A program made the translations under genes and the position numbers. DNA of 64,000 nt from Camarhynchus parvulus. Taxonomy: Eukaryota > Chordata > Aves > Passeriformes > Thraupidae. A model generated the notes under the pieces. That model made no database searches, had not been told where the DNA came from, and was given only the letters and a program-made list of their open reading frames with translations. This document shows, one piece after another, positions 14,401 to 25,122 of the stretch (the first letter of the stretch is position 1; each line of letters opens with the position of its first letter). The DNA lies in NCBI RefSeq assembly GCF_901933205.1, contig NC_044581.1, positions 9,038,001-9,102,000 on the forward strand, read 5' to 3'.

Positions 14401-17400
14401 CCAGCTTAACGGTGTTAATGATTTACATTTGGCTGGAGAACTACTTAGTGGTTTTTTATAAGTAACAGGTTAAAAAATATCACACTGAAGATTAATTCTG
14501 TAGGTTAAGGATGTAGCTTTCTAAATTTTCTATGGTGGAATTTGAAAGCAGTAGAAAAACATGTTTCCCTTTGCTTTCAGTCCATACAGAGGATGGACCT
14601 GCAGGCAGAGTAATCTGTATGCAATTTTTCTACTCCTCATCTACCAATATCTGCAGCTCCTAAAGCTTTTTGCTGGAAATATTAAAGAGAGTTCTTTAAA
14701 GTTCTAAAAGTTCTTTTTAAAGTCTGCAAACTGACCCCAAAATAACTTGTTTGTGAAGTTCTGCAAAACACATCAGCACTAGTTAAGACCGGATGTCCAA
14801 GACAAGATCTTCAGCAGTGCCCTGCTTCCCTAATTTGCAGCTGTGTAATTCCTCTGTTGATTTCAGAACTGCAACATTTGGAAAAATTAGATTTCTTATT
14901 CAGCAGAAAAATGTGTTTCCATAAGATTTTGTGTTCTATCAGTTCTAGAACATCCTCCTTTTTCACAAAGATGCTAATCCCAACAAAACTCACTCTAATA
15001 CATCAATAAGCCAAATTCTTCCAATATTCATAGTATCCTTGGCTAATTTTTTGGTTTCATATGGCCTGACAAAACTAGTGTATCTCCATCTGGGATGTGT
15101 TTTTATATGATTAAATTGTAAAGAAAAGCACATTTAGAAATATCATTAGAGTTTAAGACAGGTAACAGACTGTGAATTGCAGTAATTAGCTTTAGGATAC
15201 ATTCTTACTCCTGCCTATCACTATCCTTAAGTCTTAATGACAGATTCACAGTTCCCACCAAGAGACAATAAGCAAATTGCACACTAAAAGTGACTTGCCT
15301 TAAGACTGCTCAGATAACAAAGAAAAAAGATCATCCAACAAATGTCCAAATATGAGGATCCTTAGGAAAAAAAAAAGGTACCCATTTAATAACAGGGTGA
15401 GGAGCCAGAATATTTTTTCATGCAGGGGAAAAAGAAAAAAAGAGGGCCATCTGTTGGTATTTTTTCATTGCTTTTATCTGAAATGCAAATGCCTTTGGGT
15501 ATTTATCAACTATTGTAACTTTTTAGCCAGTATTATTTCCTCAAATAACTGTCATCTCTTTGGTTCTATAAATTAGTCTTCCTTCAAAATGAAGCAACTT
15601 CCCAGGAAAATTAATTTTAAACTCTGACTACAGGTCCCTGAGAATATCTTGAAGCAGCTCATAGACTCCATGGACTGCCACAGAAAAGGCCTTGTTTAAA
15701 ATTAGGAACAAGAAAGCAAACAACGTCTCACATGATACTTCCAGATACCTTGGATCACATGAGGCATAAACATTTAAATCACTCCTGACATCTAGCCAGC
15801 TGACCGTACAAACATACACAGCTCAATTAGCAGTCAGCAGGAATTCACAGGCACAGCTCCTTTGCATGTAAATCAATTATTAACAAACTTCATTTAGGTG
15901 TCTTTCTAGAAAACTTTAGCCAAGTACCTAACAAATTGTTTGCAGAAGGTATCAGAACATTGATATAGTTATTGTGTTGAGTCAGCTGTAAAAGGTAAAG
16001 AGTTCAGTGCATCTGACACTGATCTTATAAGGATGGGTTACCAGCTCCAAAAATGCTTAAGACACGAGATAGTATGCAGTGATTATTGATGGACTGTATC
16101 AGAGAATGAAGGAGGGAGAACAGCCACAAAAACTACTTGAAACTAGCATTAAAGACAAGCCTGTTGAACATCACCAAACTGATAAGAGAAGTGTAAAAAA
16201 TTATAGTTCATCTAAATATAAAGCAGATATGCAGAAGTAATTGCACAGAATATATGCAATATACATTTTTAGTAGATATTTTAGTAGAACAGAGCACTCA
16301 GCGGGTTATTTTCGTTCTTAAAGGAGATTTTTCTGTATGATTACATCATCCTGGCTAAATAGAAAACACTTTAAAAAAGGCATAAAAGCATGTCAGTATC
16401 ATAATTAGTCCCTTTTCCCTCAAAACACTTGGGAAAGGAATCTGAGACAATCACCTTAAGTTTTAATGAGAATTGTACCTTATATCAGGCCTTCAAGCAG
16501 GCTCTTTGACTTTCACCTGCTGCGTCTTCTTCTCTGATGCCACTATTATATAAATATAAATCTTATTTATATTTATATATTTTTTAAATCTCATAGAAAA
16601 CTGAGCAATTGCACTGCAGTATTTTGCTGTCAGTTACAACCCATGGCAATTTGGTCCCTGGTGCTGTTCCCTTGGTATGAATGAACGCTCCAGGTAGAGC
16701 AGGTCCTGCTCCTAAGGCACCTCGAGGATGCACAGACCAGCTTAAAAACAACCTAACCCAAGCCATGTGATGCCACTCTCCACATTCTTTGTGCCAACTC
16801 CTCCATTAAAGTAATTCAACTACAGAATTAATCACTTCTTCCTCATCAGGTTATTTCCTCATGCTTCAGCAAGACAAAGGACTCCACAAAGTGGCCAACA
16901 AACAGGTACAAGGAAAGCTGGGTGAGCACTAAGGAGCTGTTAGACTTGCACAGCTGTTCCACAGAGCCACCTTTCACCTGAGCCAGCTGGGGGCTCCCCA
17001 AATCTGAGAGCTGCTGCCATCACAGCTGTGGCCAAGAGTTACAACACTGTCTTCATGCAGCTGTTTTCAGATGCGAGATTCCTCAAAGCAGCAGTTTGTC
17101 AGTACCTGGGCAGCAGAACAGAAGTTACCCACACATGAGCAACACTCCATGTTTTGCAAGATTCTGCTCTAAGTTCCCCTCTGTTACTTGGGTAAGCATA
17201 GATTGCAACTGCAAAGTGGGGTCGTTACACAAAAGGTTTGAGAGCAAGCTACACTGAGTCTTGTGACCATCCCTGATCCAAAACATTTCTGAAGTGATCA
17301 CTATGTTGACAACACTCCTTTAAACAGCATTTCTTCTTTCTTTATTCCTTAAGATCAGGTTGCCAACTTGCCACATACAGAGCATGACCAAATTTAATTC

Positions 17401-19492
17401 CCCTTTTTACTGAGGCGTGTTAACCTCCAAAGAGATCAAGAGGGAGTGCTTTGATCATGAGAACCTGTTTACTATTAGATAAAAATTTATTTTAAAACTG
17501 AACTTACATGAGAAATTAGGAGTCTAGATGCCAGTCTGATAAATCAGGAGGATCAACTCTGTATTCCTACCTCATATGGGCTTCAAATTCATCTCAAGCT
17601 TGTATAGGCTTGTATAATGCAGACTTACAGCTCTAAATCTTTTTCATTTGTGTATCCAGGTGATGTGGGTTTTTCTCCCTTCCCCCAAACACCTGTGTTA
17701 AGCCAGCACTTAGAATGCGTCCCTAAATGATTCTCATAACCCCTTCCATCATCCTCATCACAGCAATTCCTAAAAAGCTTATTTTAACATGCCACACGTG
17801 CAAGAAGGAGGAGAACTGGGCAACAAAAAATCCAGCAAATTTTAAAATGCAGAGACTGACTAGAACACTGAGAGATACAAGTTCTGCAGCATTTGATGAA
17901 AATTCACTGTAACAGCAAGAAAGTCTGTTGTAAAGCACTCCAGATGAATGTGTGCTCAGTATTTACCAGAATGTCTCTTCAGGAAATGTAGGTCAGCCAC
18001 AGTTCTTAAAACCGTCCTTAGGGAACATATATACTTACAGAAGATCCATCAGTAGTAAATCCACACTTCTACAGCCAGTAACCCTTTCTGCCAGTTGCTT
18101 TTAAATCTTTGATTCCTTCCCAGATAGAATTCAATAAAATCAGCAACTAAAACATCTCTGTCATCAGGAAGCTTGCACTGGAGCAAGTGCCAAGGCCTGT
18201 TGCTACATCCGGCACCACAGAGGGGAAAGATGGCATAAAAGATTGTTTCTAGCCTCCCCAGACAGAATTCAAAGAATTCTTCCTGCTTCAACTCCTGCCT
18301 CTTAGGACGGCCTTCTGCAGTTTCTACTTCCAAACCACAGCCCGTCAGTCAGTTCAGAGACCTAAGAACTGTGGATTTGTACACACTGTACCCTGAGATA
18401 ACAAGAACATTTTTAATATGCTCTGGTAGAGTTTGCCCTTCTAAGTCAGAAGTTTGTAACAGTAGTAACAAAGTCACCATCAGAGCCTAAATTATTATCA
18501 AGAAATGGAGACTGAACTGAACAACATGCCACTTTTCCCATCTTCTTCGTTCTTTTTCCCCTGTGATCATCAAGGTTAATCAATAATAACAACATGCAGC
18601 ATTGCTGAATATATTCACAGGACTGGCTACTGACATTACTGTCACTAAATACACTTGCTTCTTGGAATGCTTAAGAACTACAGTTTCAGTAGACAAGTTA
18701 TTGAAACATTAAAAATTTATTTACATCTTATTACCAATGGATACAACAAGCAACTAACAAGTATAACTTATTAACTAGCACATTAATATTATCTGCATAT
18801 TCATCACAAACTATTTTGTGTTAACAGGTGAAACGACAGGCCAGTAACAAATACTCGTTTTTCATGTCATATGATGAAATGCTTTCTTTTTTAATTTTGT
18901 AATTCAACTGCTGGAACACCCAATCACTCCTCCGTCCACATCTGATTCTAACCTCCTTCACGAAAGGTTCCTAGAGAGGAAAGACTTAAGCAGGGATGCT
19001 CTGGTGTTACTTAATGAGCTCGATGCATATTAAAATGAGCCTTGTCTGTCCCCGTCCGTCTGCCAGGCCAAGGCAGCCCCAGCCCGGATCTCCCTCCGCT
19101 GGGCCGGGCCGGGCCGAGCTGCCAGCGCCGGGGCAGCTGCGGAGCCGCCGCTCGGTGCGGGCTCTGCGCCCCCGGTACCCGCGGAGCCCGGGCACTGCCA
19201 GCGGCGGGCGGGGCGCGCTCCCCCGCGGCCGTGCCGAGCCCGCAGCGCCCCGGGCCCCCGCCGCCCCCGCCGGGGGTGGGTAACGGGGCCGGCGGGCTCG
19301 GCTCAGTTCAGCCCGGCCCCGCAGCGCCCGCCCTGCCGTCCCCCGGCTCTTACCCAGCACCACGGGCGGCCCCGCGGGCCGGCGGCGCGGCGCGCTCCCG
19401 CCACCAGGACACAGCAGCAGAAGCAGGAGGAGGCTGAGGAAGGAGCTCCGTCCGGAGCGCAAGAGGAGCCTGGCGCCAGCCGGCAGGAACAT
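4903..19492 (-). CDS. PLA2G15: Lysosomal phospholipase A2 group XV (LPLA2), six coding exons
   Basis: Coding exons, in transcript order, are 19492-19354, 11921-11765, 10401-10283, 8870-8772, 8357-8133 and 5414-4903. They total 1251 nt, giving 416 residues plus a stop. Family role: a soluble lysosomal enzyme of the LCAT-like alpha/beta hydrolase family that removes acyl chains from phospholipids at acidic pH and can pass them to ceramide. Visible in the sequence: a signal peptide with a long leucine run (about residues 1-33), nucleophile Ser202 in AHSMG, Asp364 in SDGDGT and His396 in NEHIQ. Four N-glycosylation sequons start at Asn103, Asn277, Asn293 and Asn402. Cysteine pairs 69/93 and 334/375 fit the two disulfides of this family. 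As I recall the mammalian enzyme (about 412 residues), each of these sites is shifted here by +4. No frameshift or premature stop. LCAT is less likely, because the exon sequences follow PLA2G15 closely throughout. Confidence 0.96.
5415..8132 (-). other. PLA2G15 intron 5
   Basis: Between exons 5 and 6, 2718 bp with GT-AG ends. Ordinary AT-rich intron sequence. No embedded gene, RNA or clear mobile element recognised. Confidence 0.85.
8133..8357 (-). CDS. PLA2G15: PLA2G15 coding exon 5 (catalytic serine)
   Basis: The acceptor is tttag just above 8357 and the donor CAG|gtaggt just below 8133; 225 nt. It encodes residues 172-247: [19 protein letters not shown], then the nucleophile elbow [13 protein letters not shown] with catalytic Ser202, and [19 protein letters not shown]. 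The apparent extension upstream to an ATG at 8370 is intronic and not part of the protein. Confidence 0.95.
8358..8771 (-). other. PLA2G15 intron 4
   Basis: Between exons 4 and 5, 414 bp with GT-AG ends; the shortest intron of the gene. Nothing further recognised. Confidence 0.85.
8772..8870 (-). CDS. PLA2G15: PLA2G15 coding exon 4 (99 nt)
   Basis: A small exon of 99 nt with acceptor tttacag and donor A|gtaaat. It encodes residues 139-172: [18 protein letters not shown], then [15 protein letters not shown]. The [10 protein letters not shown] motif is characteristic of LCAT/PLA2G15 enzymes. No ATG-started open frame covers it, so it is easily missed. I found it by asking what must bridge exons 3 and 5. 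Phases 1 in and 1 out agree with both neighbours. Confidence 0.94.
8871..10282 (-). other. PLA2G15 intron 3
   Basis: Between exons 3 and 4, 1412 bp with GT-AG ends. No embedded feature recognised. Confidence 0.85.
10283..10401 (-). CDS. PLA2G15: PLA2G15 coding exon 3
   Basis: It is preceded by a pyrimidine-rich acceptor (ctcctccccag) and ends at donor G|gtatgt. It encodes residues 99-139: [19 protein letters not shown], then [17 protein letters not shown]. Asn103 lies in an N-R-T sequon, equivalent to a known glycosylated position in the family. The exon enters in phase 2 and leaves in phase 1, joining to GSYFYMLVQ in exon 4. Confidence 0.95.
10402..11764 (-). other. PLA2G15 intron 2
   Basis: Between exons 2 and 3, 1363 bp with GT-AG ends. 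It contains a run of about 18 A at 11446-11463. Otherwise featureless. Confidence 0.85.
11765..11921 (-). CDS. PLA2G15: PLA2G15 coding exon 2
   Basis: The acceptor (tttttcag) lies just above 11921 and the donor (CAG|gtaaga) just below 11765. The exon encodes residues 47-99, from [19 protein letters not shown] through HYLCSKK to DCWIDNIR. It holds Cys69 and Cys93, which in the family form a disulfide near the start of the lipid-binding region. Splicing is phase 1 in and phase 2 out, matching both neighbours. Near-identity to the vertebrate PLA2G15 sequence makes the call firm. Confidence 0.95.
11922..19353 (-). other. PLA2G15 intron 1
   Basis: The longest intron, 7432 bp, from the CpG island to exon 2. 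It is AT-rich except at the island end. A 94-codon minus-strand open frame at 18049-18333 has no recognised relatives and no good splice context. No confident repeat family identified. Confidence 0.8.
19354..19492 (-). CDS. PLA2G15: PLA2G15 coding exon 1 (signal peptide)
   Basis: This exon encodes residues 1-46 plus the first base of codon 47. It starts at the ATG at 19492 ([13 protein letters not shown]) and carries an LLLLLLL hydrophobic core typical of a signal peptide, then a proline/arginine-rich stretch and PPVVL. The donor reads G|gtaag just below 19354. Joining its last G to exon 2 (TT CCA) gives the family motif [13 protein letters not shown] chose this ATG because it is the one in frame with the signal peptide and exon 2. 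Another ATG 13 nt upstream (19505) is out of frame. The exon is very GC-rich, unlike the other five, because it lies in the CpG island. Confidence 0.93.
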
Positions 19493-19642
19493 CGCCCCTG
19501 CGCATAACCCCGGGGCCAGGAGCCGCCACCGCTGCGCCGGGGCTGCCGCGGCCCGGCCAGAGTGCGGCCCCGCCGCCCGGCACGGCCAGAAAAGGGCCCG
19601 CCCGCCCCGCCGGGCCCGCCCCCGCCCGCGTCACCGCCGAGC

Positions 19643-19655
19643 GGGGGGGGGGGGG
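19643..19655 (+). repeat. Run of 13 G
   Basis: An uninterrupted G13 tract (C13 on the PLA2G15 strand) about 150 bp upstream of the PLA2G15 start codon. It could form a G-quadruplex, and its length is probably variable or error-prone. Confidence 0.8.
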
Positions 19656-19704
19656 CGCGCCGCCGGGGCCCCGGCTGTGGCTCGGCCTGCGGAGCCGCCG
19701 TTCG

Positions 19705-19911
19705 GCCCCGGCTGTGAGAGCTCAGTCCTCCTGCGGAAAGCCCTGTCAGTGTGGCGGCCCTGGCTGTGGGAGCTCCATTCCCCCTCGGAAAGCCATGTCA
19801 GTGTGGCGGCCCCGGCTGTGGGAGCTTCATTCCCCCTCAGAAAGCCCTGTCAGTGTGGCGGCCCGGGCTGTGGGAGCTCGTTCCCCCTCAGAAACCCCTG
19901 TCAGTGTGGCG
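19705..19911 (+). repeat. 52-bp tandem minisatellite, four copies, in the CpG island
   Basis: Copies start near 19705, 19757, 19809 and 19861. Each contains GGCTGTGRGAGCT, a middle stretch that is C/T-rich in three of the four copies, and a shared end of TGTCAGTGTGGCGGCC. Copies 2 to 4 differ at only a few positions and copy 1 is more diverged. The 52-bp period is not a multiple of three, so the open frames across it are artefacts that cycle through all three frames. It lies upstream of PLA2G15 on the promoter side. Confidence 0.9.
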
Positions 19912-22900
19912 GCCCCGGCCGCAGGCACAATCGGCTGCTCCGGACAGGTAGGGACAGTTGCCCCCCGGTCTGCTGGGGCCGGCAGAAAACTCTGAGGAGG
20001 GAGATGTGCTGAGGGAGATGAGCGTTTGTCTCTCATTATTACGTCTACAGTTGTTTGGTCGTGAAAAAGTAACAGTGAAGTAATGGGCGTTTGCTGCAAA
20101 ACACGTCTAAAAATAAGTAGCGCAAAAGAGGCGTGGTCAGAATGGAAAGCCGAAGTGCTTGGAAGAGCTGGGAATTTTAGTGTTACACGGTCAAAGGACT
20201 GGGCATCTGATAGAGAAGCTCACGGGCATGTCTGCACTTCAGGCAACACCCAACTCACCTGAGAGCTAATTGGTACAGAGGATCCCTGGGATCAGGCGTT
20301 TGGCAATACTGAAAGGAAAAAAATCATTAGACCTTTATACATGTAACAAGAACAAGCAATCCTGTAATTACAGTAATCTGGAACCAGAAGTGTTATAAGC
20401 CTTTGCGCTTCAGCAATACCAGTTAGTAAGGGCTACGTGCTCTGTTCGGTGTGCAGGTCGTTTTATGGGTGTCTGCCTGTGGAGAGGAACAAGGAAGGGT
20501 ATCCATAGAAGCAGAAATTAAAGAGAAAAAAATGGAACCAGTGTAATCACAGCTCATGATCAGTAATGATTGTGCTGATGGGTCGGACAAGATTTCCTTG
20601 ACTCAATCACATATCTGCTCCTGCTTTGGAAACACACTTTCTGAGCCAAATGTTAGCAATACATGCTCAGAATAAAGCTATTTCTGATAAGGTTATTTTG
20701 CAACAGGAGTGCTGTGCTGCCTACTTCACAGCTTCCTCCATCTCCCAGTGGGTCTACTAATTTTCAGAAGTATTCCTACCTTGAATGGTTAATACATGAG
20801 CATGAACAACATCACAAGTGAAGATGTGAGTGAAAGACAAGTAGAAGTAGAACTTCTGGCCTTACTAAATTCAGTATTCAACAACTTCTGTAATTCCTGG
20901 AGAGAGACATGTCAGATATTTGTGTGTGAAGGCAGAATCTGGTAAATCAGATACACAGCCTGCTGAGAGGAGTTTAAAAAAACTGCATTGTCTTGGCATT
21001 AACATGGAAGCAGAAGGATACGTCTTCCTCCTTAAATAAGAAAGTAAAAAAACAAATATTCAAGGAAGGTAAGGCTAAGTCTAAATCTAGACTTGCCTTT
21101 TTCTAGGCAGCAGCCACACCTTGTGTGTTTACATCCAACAAACCCAAAGACAGGTGCTTAGTCACCATGCAAGTGTGGACATGAAATTACCTCCTACTAA
21201 GGCAAACTGCAGGGTGTGCAAGTGTGACTGACTAAAAGTGATTGCAACAGGGAACCTCATGTACGAATTAAAAGTTACAAAATACAGCAAAAGACCTTAT
21301 GGGAGGCTAAAACACTATTTAAAAGAATGACTGTGTCTGAATTCAGTTTTCTCTCATACTCAAAAGCCCCAAAAGGCACATGTCCCAATAGCCTGGCTGG
21401 GATCACTTGTGCTATGACACAAGGTTCAAGGAATGACACCTGTCAAGCCCTCTACATCTTGTGGGTTCCCTTGGGTGGCATCAGAGCATCATCTTGGCAC
21501 AGATTTTCTCTGCCTGGCTGTGGGCCTCTAAGGGCACAGGCCTTTTGGGCTCCAGGTACACTTTGCATTTGTCAGCATTTACAAGTGCTCCTAGTGATTA
21601 TCACATATGTATCACTTCTGTAACCATTTCCTCATTGATTCTACTTAAGATGTCTTCAAACCAGTCTTAATATTTCCTTTACAAATCTCTGTGCTCTTTT
21701 GACAGCTGGGAACATCCTCACATTTCACTAAAATACTCTCCATCTAATTCTATCCCAGGAAAAGGCTTCTAAACACATAATAACTATTTCTGCAAGCCCA
21801 TGCTCTTTAGGTAACAGTCTTTCAGCTGATAAATCAAGTAGCATTTGTTAGTTATTTCTTTTATTGTCTCCTTTTGTGAGATCAGAGCATTTGCATTTAA
21901 AAACAAAGTGCATTAAGCTCTTTGCCTTTGTAAGGTTTAAGTATGCACAGCAAATTTCTGTTTTCACACTGAGTGCCTGATCCTATTGTCACTCACACCA
22001 ACAAACCCAGGAACCTGGACACACAGCATTGCTTTCCAGCTGATGATACCCTGCTATTAATTGAGTCAGTGTAACTATTTCCAGGGGCTGCTTTGTTAGA
22101 AGAGCAATCCAGCTCTTTCTCCACAGAGAATGACTTAACAACCGGGATTTGTAGATTTACAGCAGTTCAGGAACATGACTGTGTGTAGCCACACAGAAAT
22201 CTACCAATCATCATCCAAGGCAGATTCAAAGAATAACAGAACCAACTCAACATCTGAACTGCCAGTAAAATGCCAGCCAGCTCATTATTTTATGAAATAC
22301 ATTTTACATACTGCTTCCTTCACGTTTGGTATCCAAAGTTGGATAGAAATGGAAAATGAAGTTGTTACAGTTAAAATACTGATAAAAGGAGGACTGCACC
22401 TTTTTCACTTATGTATGAAGTGAAAAAAAAATCATTATCCATACTTCAGAGGCCAGTTTGTTACCACTGTAGACTTTTTTCATGTGCATAATCCATCTTC
22501 TAAGAAAATATTCTTTACTTCTTCCAGAAAACCCACACCACAGAAATAAACCATATTAAATGCCAGAAACTACAGTGTCAGTAGCATTATCTTTGTTTAA
22601 GACTCTTTGAGGGCTTGCACTCTTGACAAAGACCATGAATTGAATATGAGTTTGCACACTGGTTATTTAAGAGAAACAATCCTTTTCAGAAATCTACTCT
22701 TTGCTTAAATGTCTTTTATTTGGTTGAACAGAATTCTCTGTTTGCCTCTGATCCTTGCCATTGAAGTGATGTTTGTATTGGCTCAAATACCCTCAAACAC
22801 GATTGTGCTGACTTACACACACAAGTAGAAGACAGCTAGTTTCAAAGAAAGATGTGAAGACAACCAAAAGTGTTGTGACAAATTTACTCTGCCCTTGCAG

Positions 22901-25071
22901 CCCAGTGCAGTAGCACAGTCCCAGGACACAACCTGACATGCATTTGAACCAGGGCTGCAAAGACAATTCTTCCTTTCACTTCTCCCTGCTTCCTCAGTGC
23001 TTCACATCCACTTCCGTATTGTTCCCCATGGAACAATATGCTCAGTAGCATGCTCAGTAGCATTGGGACAGTAAACAAAACCTGTGTTCCTCATTGTCTT
23101 TCAGGCTAAATTTGGTTACAGTGTCAAACAGGGACTGGAAAAAAGGGAAGAGAGCACTTGAATAGTGGGAGTACTGAAAATGCAGGCTTACATAACCATC
23201 AACCCACAAACTCAGAGCCAAGGTGGGGTAACCACAATTAACAGAGTAACAGTCACTGTCATCTCTCCTATTTTCAAACCTTTAATCCATATAATAGAGA
23301 TCGTGTTACTCCTTTGGCTCATGTTTTGCTAAAGCAAATCAATTTGTCCTTGTAAACCATCCATGTTATAAAGCTTCATAGTAAATTGTGAGGATTTAAT
23401 CACTAACACTCGGCATTTCAGGATTCCTGCTCAAAGAGAATTTTGTTAGAATCTGGGAGTGAGAAATTTTTAGCAAGAATGCTCAAACTTGACTAGTGGG
23501 ACTTTTACTCAAGATTTACTCAGAGTTGGTGTTCTGGGTTGGACCACTGAAGAATTTTGAAGCTGGAGCTATGGAACTGAAAAAATAATTTAAAAATAAG
23601 AGGTGGCATGGGAAGATGAAATGGGGAGATACAATTTTGTGTAGGATGAATATATGGGGAAAAGTGTTGAAAATATAATTCATGTTGTGGTGAAAACTGA
23701 GTAGGTTGAACCCTCAGGCACAGTTTATGTCTTGCACAAGTTCCCACAAAGTACAACAACTTCCCAGCACATTGCGAGAGTGGTAGAACCCAACACCTTT
23801 TGCTCTGCAGAGAAACTTGGGCCCTCTGAGGTAGAAAGCTGACAAGGTGGTTTAATCTGCAGTCAAGGTACTTTTTTCTGTGAGGAAGAGATTTGGAGAA
23901 AAAGCAGAATTTGGTAAGGTTTAACAAGTCTTTCAAGGCTGAGTGGGGTTAGAGAGGCGACATGAGTCAAGCAGTAGCATTTCAGGATTCTAGTCCACAT
24001 GTAATGAAAAGGCAAGAGCCCACTGCTTAATAAGCATTTCAGTGTTTCATCCAGTGTCACACCTGTTTGGTGTCCCAAACAGCTGGACACAGTGTCAGGG
24101 AAGTCAAAGGGAAATACAGGCCTTAGGAAATCTGCTAGCTCAGAGACACGACACAACACTGCTGCTACTGAATCCAACAGATTAGTGACAAAAGTGAATC
24201 CATCTCTGGAAGCACAAGTGTGTCCAGAAGAACTGAAACTGCTGTTTCAGTAATTTAGACTTGTATTGAAAGGGATGTTGGTCTTTGTCTAGTCTCCACA
24301 CGGTTTCACTCACTCATTTTCAGTGCTAAATTTTTCCAACACTGAGAGATGGAAAACCATCTGACCCTGATCACATATGTTGAGAGACTTCCCTTCTGCC
24401 TATAAGAAACAAATCTGAGAGTTCCTCTTTCACTGGTGCATTAAAAATGAGAGTTCACCTGAGTTTAAAGGATATGTAAAGATTTTTTCTTCAGTTATGT
24501 CTCTGGCCTTGAAATGTTTATGCAATCCTACTAACCAATGCAGCTGTAAAACAAATGTCATCTTAGATATGAAGATGTAATGTCTTTGTAGACAAAACAT
24601 TTATTTTCTATCCTTTAAATCCAGAGTACCACATTAAGAACTAGATATGAATAGGAAAACTGACTACACTTAAGAACTGAATAGGACAGACCCACATTTT
24701 ACCAAAGTTTCTTGATTAACATTAAAAACAAACAAATTTAAAAAGATCAACAAAACTAGTTGTTGAGATCTGAGTTTTAACTGCCACTGACTGCAAAAAG
24801 AAATGCCTGATCTGCTGTTTGGCTGGTATCATGTTCTAAAGTAAGACATAGATAGGCTACAATTGCACAGGCACTTTCTGTCCCATCCTTTGGGCAGATT
24901 AAGTTGAAAAGTATTGCTTGATGATTCCTGTAAGGACAGAGTTCCCTTCTGGACTGAAGGACATAGGCAGCTGGGAACAGTTAATCATGGGGAAATGCCT
25001 GAATCAGCAGCATCATGAGTAGCATCGTGTGAGGCTCTGTCAAACATGTCAGTGCAAAATTACAGTTACAG

Positions 25072-25122
25072 GGAAATTAAGGTTGGAAGGAACTATTGAA
25101 GGTCATTATTTTAATCCTCATG
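25072..25122 (-). mobile_element. Diverged CR1-type LINE 3' tail fragment
   Basis: Contains AAGGTTGGAAGGAACT...GAAGGTCAT, the reverse complement of the characteristic CR1 3' end (GATCTT...AGGTCCCTTCCAACC). Short and degraded. Family assignment is from memory of the CR1 consensus. Confidence 0.5.

Larger units (their letters stand above)
19040..20000 (-). promoter_or_regulatory. PLA2G15: CpG island promoter of PLA2G15
   Basis: A sharp switch from AT-rich DNA to very GC- and CpG-rich DNA, covering the first coding exon, the start of intron 1 and the upstream flank. No TATA box is evident, as usual for housekeeping lysosomal genes. The start site is probably in 19500-19640. I looked for a perfect CLEAR element (GTCACGTGAC, bound by TFEB) and did not find one; the nearest is a partial GTCACCG at about 19630. 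Boundaries are by eye. Confidence 0.85.

Noticed and set aside
18049..18333. 94-codon minus-strand frame inside PLA2G15 intron 1
   Set aside because: Looks protein-like, but I recognise no family, and no convincing splice sites join it to exons 1 and 2, which already fit each other in phase.
19007..19492. 161-codon minus-strand open frame in the GC-rich island
   Set aside because: Only its first 139 nt are coding (PLA2G15 exon 1). The rest reads through the intron donor into a stop-poor GC-rich intron.
19042..20012. Several plus-strand open frames of 66 to 131 codons in the CpG island
   Set aside because: Low stop frequency from GC-rich sequence, and the 52-bp repeat shows the same text in all three frames.
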